Origin: Silene latifolia
Lineage: Eukaryota; Streptophyta; Magnoliopsida; Caryophyllales; Caryophyllaceae
Reading direction: 5' to 3'
DNA: 64,000 nt
NCBI RefSeq assembly: GCF_048544455.1
Contig: NC_133526.1
Coordinates: forward strand, 5,348,001-5,412,000
The number at the start of each line of letters is the position of its first letter. Positions within the stretch are counted from its first letter, which is position 1. Below the pieces are notes generated by a model. The model searched no databases. It was not told where the DNA came from and saw only the letters and a program-made list of their open reading frames with translations. Shown piece after piece: positions 57,011-64,000 of the stretch. A program made the position numbers and the translations under genes.

Positions 57011-60000
57011 TTATCCCAAGAAATTCATTATCACCAGATGGAGCACTAGATTGCACAGAACAAAGTCTGCAAAAGCTCGCTCGGGTGCTAAGTCCTGCAA
57101 TTAGATGGAGAAACAAGAGATCAAGCTACATCATCAAACAACCAAGCTAAGAAAGATGATGAATGTCCTCAATAAGAACATTTTGCAATAACTTAGTGTG
57201 TGTGACCACCTTCCTAGTGAATTTAAAGTGACCTCGAATAATCCAGCGAGAAAACTCCATAAAAAAAATTTACCCTGAGTTCCACTCCCTGTCCGATCTT
57301 AGCCATCTTTCCCAAATAAAACGGAACAGAATACCAAACAAACTGAACAGAGGTTCATTTATATAGCATTCACATATATCTGAATATCACACAGCACTAT
57401 TGATTTCATTAAGCAGGCTTGATATCCATCAGGCGGTATCAATGAAGTATCTATGTTATGCAACAATTTTTTCTTAAAACCAGCAGAATGCCTTTAGTGT
57501 TTAATTACGACGAGACAAAGATGACATATTCCAATTTCCAAGTACCAACTTCTACTACACATTTCCAGGTGCTACCTCTTAGAGATTAGAATAATTAATG
57601 CATCACATTGAGATTCGAAGTGCTACAAGCTAAATCTCGGTTTGCGACACTGAAGCCAGATCACGGTAGTTAAGGCATGAAGCCGTGAATGCTGCCTCTC
57701 AATGAGGTCGCAATAACCTTTACAAACTTGGTAATTTGGTCGCAATGTAGTGTCAGACATCTGATTTAATACGACATTTCATGTTTTGATTTCCCTCATC
57801 GATCCAGAATTCCAGATATCTTCAGAATCTTTGTAAAGCGGTCAAGTTGAGATGTCACAGTCCAAATATAATATAGTACCATGGTCAATAAGTTTTATTT
57901 GAATAAAGGTAGGCCTTGAAGAAGTAATGTCGTTTTAGATGCATCAATACCATCAACCAGAAAGAAACCTTAGTGAACAACTGAACACAATTACATCCTA
58001 ACAGAAATACATGGTTTCTCAACAACAGAAGCTACGTTTAGACGTATATCTTCTTTCTTAACATTTCCTTACCATGCATTCTTGACCCCATCCACGGCAT
58101 TGCATATCTTTTTAACTTCCGCACTACGATTGCACATTGAAGGGTCAAGTTTCCCTTTCCCATTTCTTCACTGGCAATAGTTGCTTCTCTTACTTAAATT
58201 AATTTTATGTGTATTAGGGCTTGCTAGGGATAGGGTAATATTATGGGAGTGTAGATCTCAAAACAAAGGGGACGTCTAAAAGATGAGTAAATGGGGCTAG
58301 GTGGAGGCGGTGGCAGATGGAAACAGGCAGTTGATAAGTGATGGTGGTGATGGAAAAAAGAGGAGTGATAGGAAATATTACTGCAATATCGGGGTAATGC
58401 GTTCCCCTAAGGGCAACTGGGTAACTATTATCCCATTATGAGAAATTAAAATTCTTACCCTCCCATCCTCATTTCCGCCATCCAATACCACAACTCCCCC
58501 CTTCCCCATTGTTTTGAGCTCTATTATCCCACTGACAAATACCCTCATCCTAAGCAACCCTTTAGGAGTAACATAAATGGAATAAGAGCCTGACAGATAA
58601 AGCTCAATAAGAAAAAGCAGTTACGTCATATATGTTCAACCTTTAAGTTAACATCTCCACTCACTTGAAGTAACAAAAGCAACAAAGAGATGAAACATCG
58701 AGAAAAAATCATACCTTGAATTCCTTGTTTTCCTTATTCACTTGAATGCGGAGACACACTACAGCACCATTTGAACGACGTTAGTTTCAGGTTAACTAAA
58801 AAATGTCCAAAAGCAACATCAATTGATACATACAGACATACAGTCATACAGATCATACTTACCAGCAAGAACAGCTGTGCCTACACAAGAAAGTACACCA
58901 GACAAAAAAGAATTGAAAGGGAATGATCCAACTGTTGCCATATAAGCTACCTGAAAGGGCAAATAAGTGTGAAAAATCATGCTGCAAGTTACATACCAGA
59001 TTGTTCAAATAAGTAGCGTCATACGTGTATCTGATACCATACTAATAACCATGCATTACATCTACTTTGCACTAACAGTCTCAAATTGGAACAGTGTATT
59101 GAATAAATGGGAAAAAAGACGGGATGTTGTTAATGTCCACAGAAATGGATTTTCAGTGTCCACAGAAATGGACGTAACTGAAATGTGTAAACTTGTTAAT
59201 GTCATTAATAGTCACTGTTGATTCTACCTCCATGGGTTTGATTGCTTACAAGCCAACGTAGCATATCTAATTCTGGTTAGCCAAATCAACAATCTCTTAT
59301 CTCATGGTCATACCCCCACAAATTGGGGCTTGGATCTATTGTTCTAGATGCCAGAACTTGAGACTTGCGCAGCACCTGCACATGCATAATGACCTTCAAA
59401 AGGCTTACCCCTTGGTACCTCCCATTTTCCCAACGCCCAATTCTAAATTTGTCTTGCAAGCTCTTTATTCTTCCAATAAGTTTATGAGCTTGCGATAATA
59501 TGCTATTGTCAATAAGATTAGCTTCTAATATGACATTGTCAAGATGTGAACGTCTCATACCGTCAAAATACAAGAAATTATTACTCCCTCTCTCCCGGTC
59601 ATTTGTTGTCCTTTTCCATTTAGGGTGTCTAAGTCAATTATTGTCCTTTCTATTTTAAGAATGAACTTGATGAGCAATTTGATCATTCACACTCAATTTA
59701 TTCTACTTGTGATTCAGTAATTGGCCCTCTCCTCTTTCCTTGGTCTTTGTGCCAAAACCAAAGGACAACAATTGACCGGGACGGAGGGAGTACTTTATTA
59801 ACCAAAGAGTCACTCCTCCCATCACTAGCTCGCGAGTGGTTTTTGGAATGAAACCTCGTGAATACACTTCCTTACTTGTCGGTGTGGCTTAGCCAGTTTC
59901 ACATGTTATCTCAAAGCAATCACTAAAACAGGAAGAGCCACAAGTTTCCAAATTGCCATTCACCCATACCAACTCAACCAAATTTTGAGCATTTTCTCAA

Positions 60001-60517
60001 CACATCGTATAATCATTAATCACTAAAACAGGAAGAGCCACAAGTTTCCAAATTGCCATTCACCCATACCAACTCAACCAAATTTTGAGCATTTTCTCGA
60101 CACATCGTATAATCACTAATCATTAATCATTACAGCATGGAATGGAGCATACGATCAAAGACAACTGATAGAAATGGTATCGTAATTGCTTGTGTAATGG
60201 CAGTCAAATTAGGGTTTCTAAACATTAGAAAAACGCGAATATAAACACGAATCCCTAAAACCATCAATTTCCAGTACAAAATTGATACCTGAATGAGAGC
60301 AGTTGAAATGGCGAAGATGATGTAGAGATCGATGATCTACACAGAAACAATCACGAAATCAGGAAAGAAAATACGATAAAATTTGAAATTAAAGGTAGAT
60401 TAATGTGATTGAAGAAGGATAGAGAATAGAGACCTTGAGATTGATAGGAGTGGCGGCGTAAGCGGAACGGAGAGAGTGGAAGAGTGCTCGTGCATCCTTG
60501 ACTGTTGACTTCGCCAT
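57011..60517 (-). CDS. DAD1: DAD1, oligosaccharyltransferase subunit
   Basis: Five exons on the minus strand: 60434-60517, 60289-60336, 58863-58950, 58715-58758 and 57011-57094. Together they encode 115 residues, the exact family length. Order: MAKSTVKDARALFHSLRSAY, IIDLYIIFAISTALIQ, VAYMATVGSFPFNSFLSGVL, CLRIQVNKENKEFK, then DLAPERAFADFVLCNLVLHL ending VIMNFLG. All introns have GT/AG, with one phase-1 junction inside the GCTGTG codons. DAD1 (OST2 in yeast) is a small ER-membrane subunit of the oligosaccharyltransferase that N-glycosylates nascent proteins. Its loss triggers cell death. Three hydrophobic segments fit the known topology. Introns 2 and 4 are 1338 and 1620 bp and carry a MITE and a tandem repeat. 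No defect is seen. Confidence 0.97.
59584..59790. mobile_element. Stowaway MITE in DAD1 intron 2
   Basis: Ends CTCCCTCTCTCCCGGTCATT and its inverse at the right (AATTGACCGGGACGGAGGGAG) are flanked by TA (59582-59583, 59791-59792). The length is 207 bp. It is the same family as 39184-39597 without the nested element. Confidence 0.88.
59931..60115 (+). repeat. Tandem duplication, period 90 bp, in DAD1 intron 2
   Basis: Two copies starting CACTAAAACAGGAAGAGCCA (59931 and 60021) differ by only about two bases. Recent slippage or unequal exchange is likely. Confidence 0.93.
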
Positions 60518-60902
60518 TGTTGTCTCTCTTTAGTCTCTACCACTCTATTGTGCTTGTATGATGAGTGTGATTTACGAATCGGAAAATGGTAGACAACTTG
60601 TTTCGAAAAAACCGAGTTGTCGTTCTTTTGGACTGAAACAGTGGTATAAAATTGTGAATTGTAAGATGGTTTATACAAATTTATCGAAAACGAGATCTTT
60701 TTTTTTTTGTGCTGATTTTCGCAGTACACATTTTACTCATCGTAGTACACTGTTGACAATTATACCCATTTTATTTCTCCTCCTATTTTCCCTCTCTAAT
60801 TTCAAACTTCCATCTAATCCCAAATCCCTCTCTAATTTACGTCGTTTTGCATTAACCTACAACATTGATTATTTTTAATGTAATATGTTTAATAATTCAC
60901 CT

Positions 60903-63900
60903 GTAACACCCGCAAATTTCCCATTTTGACATTTAAAATTTATGAAACCGTTTAACCACTTTATTATATATTTTTGAATTATTCAATTTAATTAATTTTA
61001 TGTCAAACACGATTTTTATAAACGTATTATATAAAAGCTCGTTTATATAAAAATACGTACGATTAAACTATATTTTTAAGGCACGATTTATATAATAATA
61101 AATGTATACGCATTTTTGGTCGGACAATAACAGTGACAGTAATAATAATAATTCCCTTCTTTTTTTTCGTCCAGCCAAACCAAGATCCCGCCTTCATTTC
61201 TCAACCAAACTCCATTATTTTTGTACCATTAGCTTCCTCGTCCTTTCCTCGTTCTTTTAAGGTAATAAAGTCTTATTTTTGTGACGGTTTCGTTTTTAGC
61301 CGTCTTATAAAAGTTTCGATTTTTGCCTCAATCCTTTCTTTTTCTTGCTCCTTGATAAAGGTTTCGAAGACCCGGTGGGAGACTCAAGCTTTAGGGACTG
61401 TTTTACTCCCTGCTGTGAAGGGTGATTGTGGGTAAATTAACATTTTTTTTTATTGTTGTTGCATGTGAATTTGTGTAATTGTTTGTTAATTGCATGTGGG
61501 TGATTTGAGTTATATTCGATAGTATGTGTTACATTTATGCGTCATAGAAATTCTGGTAAATATTATGGATTTAAAATAAAAGTTTTGATTTGGGATGAAT
61601 GAATGGTGAAGACCGAATGGTCTTTAGTCAAAGAGAGATTTCTTTTTTTTACAAATCTTTAGCATAAATGTCATTTTACACAACTATTTTGGGTAACTAA
61701 TAATAATAATATTGAAATAGTGTAAATTTTGAGGTATCATGTTGACCGATTTGGATAGGGTCAATTGGTGAAACATGGTTTAATTTTTCATTATTTTAAT
61801 AAATTATGTTTGGGTGATAATAATATAGTTTATTAAAATATTGTTGTTGGTGTTAGCCGAGATACAATTGTTAAGATAAGAATGGATTTTTATAAAAGAC
61901 TAATCTAGTTTACTTATTGGGGGTATGAATGAGTCACTTGAGTTTTGTCACAGTTTATTCCGTAATTTATAACGTAAATTTTTCATCGTCACTCATAATA
62001 TTTTATTTAACCGGCATATTAAATTATATAATGGAATATTTATTATTATAAGATAAGTTTGAGTTATTCGAGTTATTTAAATCCCGTCTCATATTTTATA
62101 TAACGATAATTCGTTAATATCGTCCTTTCACATAATTATTTTAGGTGACTCATATGTGGTTGAAGATGAAGAGTAATTTGGGGTTTTAGAAGCTTTCTCA
62201 AGTTTATTGCTTGTCTCTTTGCTAGCTTAAGGTAACTATTCCGAGTTACTCGACGAATAAATGTCACATTAGTAGTTGATGTTGTGTTTGTTGTTTGATA
62301 AGTGTTTAGGTGATTGATAATTATCACATGTTAGGATAGTTTATAAATTGAAATTGTAAATAATAGGCTCAGAATGAATTGTATAGGGATAATTGTAATG
62401 CTTTGTTGATTGTGCCGAAAACTGAGCCTTAGTCCCTTTAACTGATGCGATGTCAGTTAATTGAGTGATTGGTCAGCCGCAATTTGACCCGCACTGCCGC
62501 AGGTCTGGGGTTGCGGGTAAAAATTCGGTTGAATGAATTAGATAATCGGCCTTTTCTTGTTTTAGGCCGTTTATTATATCTCTATTTCACATGTGTAGTT
62601 AATTGAAATTAAATAGCTTCTTATTTAGTTAGTTGAATTTTAATAGCTTCTTATTTTGTAGAAATGGCCCTAGTTTCCCCTAAAGCCTTTTATATTGTTA
62701 TAATTGCTAGGATTGGAAATTAGTATTGAATTCTTATTGAGGAACTGTTGGGATTGTATGCTGTAAATAGACACTTATATAGCTTTCACATGATAGAATA
62801 TTAGATTTTATGTTGGTAAGTAGGACTTTTTGCCCTCTTAAGGTTAAGTGGGTGTCTTACTTGACTTGTGTGGTGAGTCTTGAGTGGTGTGGGCTAAAGT
62901 ATTCAAGCTGGGACTAGCTGTGACTAGGTCCTAGGTGAATATTTCGGCCTCCATCATAGATAGGTCTTTATAGTCTTTGACGAGTATATGTTCACTGCTT
63001 GATAGCCTTTGTGTTCCTGACTAGTGGATGTTTATCCAAGTTGGGGCATGACCTCAGGTACTAATTTTGATAGTATGGGATCAGCTTAAGTACTAGCCGA
63101 CCCTTCGGTGGTGTCCTTAGGGTACTCACTTCACTTTGTTTTAAAAAAAGTTGTGAGTCTTGGGTGCGGTGGTGTGTATCCGCATGTCTAGGTCTCAAGG
63201 CAGATTTTAGGCTAGGGTTGTGTTGTCTCTTGGCCATGTTTTCTTAATAGTAACCGCTGAGCCAAGATACCGGTTCGATTACCTTCCCTACCTCGTGGTA
63301 TAGACTCGAGTTACAAAGTGACTATTGACGGGACTAAGAACTTATGCCTGTCTTTGATATATTGCCCTTTCTTGTATGGTGATTCTATGAATCATAGAAG
63401 GTGAGATGCAAGCCGGCTATGGTTGATAGAGTTTGGATTCCTGGATGTTATGTGATTCACATGATAGTATAGTATGAGTCGGTCTAGTATTCACATGCTA
63501 GGACTATGTGTTGTTATATTGTTGTTCACATGATAAGCACGATTGTCTAGCATCTATATGCTAAGGCTATGTGTTATTCATATTCATATTCTTATGTTTA
63601 CATGTTATATTAATTATGACATTTCGTGGTCGGGAGAACTCCCTGAGTTACTCCCCACTGACTGTGGCTTTCGTATTTGTATAAAATGCGAATGACAGGT
63701 AGGTGATGCATATATGGGGTACATGGACGAGCTAGCGAGCAAAGTAACCTTGGGACCTAGACTGGTTTTATTTCATTGTGACCCTTAAACCCTTTTGATG
63801 TCACGTACATTTTAGGGACATATGTCTCCCTTTCTCATATTTGGTTTGTATAACTTCTTTTATTTTGGACCTTGCATGTTTGACACCTTCCCTTTTGGAT

Positions 63901-64000
63901 ATCTTTATAACAGGTTAAGGTTTTAAAAATTACAGGTTTTTACCCAATTGAACCTATTACAAACATATCCTCGTCGCTTTTTCGTAGAATTACGTGTTTA
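60903..64000. mobile_element. Possible long LTR-type repeat, open at the window end
   Basis: The text from 60903 starts TGTAACACCCGCAAATTTCC, a start seen in many plant LTR retroelements. The 3' region (about 63620-63800), with CTCCCTGAGTTACTCCCCAC and CGTGGTCGGGAG, resembles LTR sequence of Ty3/gypsy chromovirus-like elements. No coding region is recognised in these 3.1 kb, no closing CA is reached and no second copy is available. It could equally be an unrelated repeat or a host non-coding RNA. Family and age cannot be given. Confidence 0.3.

Noticed and set aside
57301-58700. Additional gene within DAD1 intron 4
   Set aside because: No frame or splice pattern with known similarity was found on either strand.
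59286-59573. Minus-strand frame in DAD1 intron 2
   Set aside because: There is no domain, and it lies wholly in an intron of a well-supported gene on the same strand.

Overview
This is a plant nuclear window: AT-rich, gene-poor, with short spliced genes, plant-type introns and a dense layer of mostly non-autonomous transposons. The F-box paralogs, the abundance of CTCCCTCC-type Stowaway MITEs and the recurrent TACTCCGTA word suggest a eudicot, possibly order Caryophyllales; that placement is inference, not proof.

Host genes. Five loci look real. Two F-box/FBA-type genes (9297-10439 minus, 33418-34572 plus) are close paralogs, and a truncated third copy lies at 12363-13109. A hotdog-fold acyl-CoA thioesterase of the ACOT13 type (36280-49194 plus, three exons, 154 aa) has a first intron of about 12 kb. 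A small cysteine-rich plant-specific protein lies at 54450-54866 (minus). DAD1, a subunit of oligosaccharyltransferase (57011-60517 minus, five exons, 115 aa), is reconstructed with every splice phase consistent. A PCNA-like N-terminal domain at 8004 is probably a decaying gene. Inside the thioesterase intron, on the opposite strand, lie an exon of an IQ67-domain (IQD) protein with one stop and a set of diverged exon-like units with good splice signals.

Mobile layer. Many elements can be bounded to the base by their target-site duplications (TSDs). They include: a CACTA element (22736-28687, TSD TTC) that keeps a TNPA-like gene and only the C-terminal end of TNPD; a mariner-like element (about 16928-21499) with a broken transposase and an unexplained spliced antisense ORF; four copies of one Mutator-like MITE family with 9-bp TSDs; seven Stowaway MITEs; two Tourist MITEs; hAT-type elements with 8-bp TSDs; Helitrons with 3' hairpin plus CTAG; a LINE 3' fragment with a 17-bp TSD; and one solo LTR. 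Nesting is up to three deep: a hAT element inside CACTA inside a Helitron, and a Stowaway inside the solo LTR.

Layout. 1-6.3 kb: nested DNA elements, a duplicated segment, a LINE in a Helitron. 6.3-8.9 kb: simple repeats and the PCNA-like locus. 9.3-13.4 kb: F-box gene, Helitron, F-box pseudogene. 13.4-21.6 kb: MITEs, a second Helitron, hAT elements and the mariner-like element. 22.1-33.1 kb: Helitron/CACTA nest and AT-rich Helitron remnants. 33.4-49.2 kb: second F-box gene and the thioesterase with its giant intron. 49.6-54.2 kb: minisatellites, a foldback element and a segmental duplication whose two copies show empty and filled insertion sites. 54.4-60.5 kb: two host genes. 60.9 kb to the end: possible start of a long LTR-type repeat, open at the window edge.

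No rRNA, convincing tRNA gene, CRISPR array or prokaryotic operon was seen.
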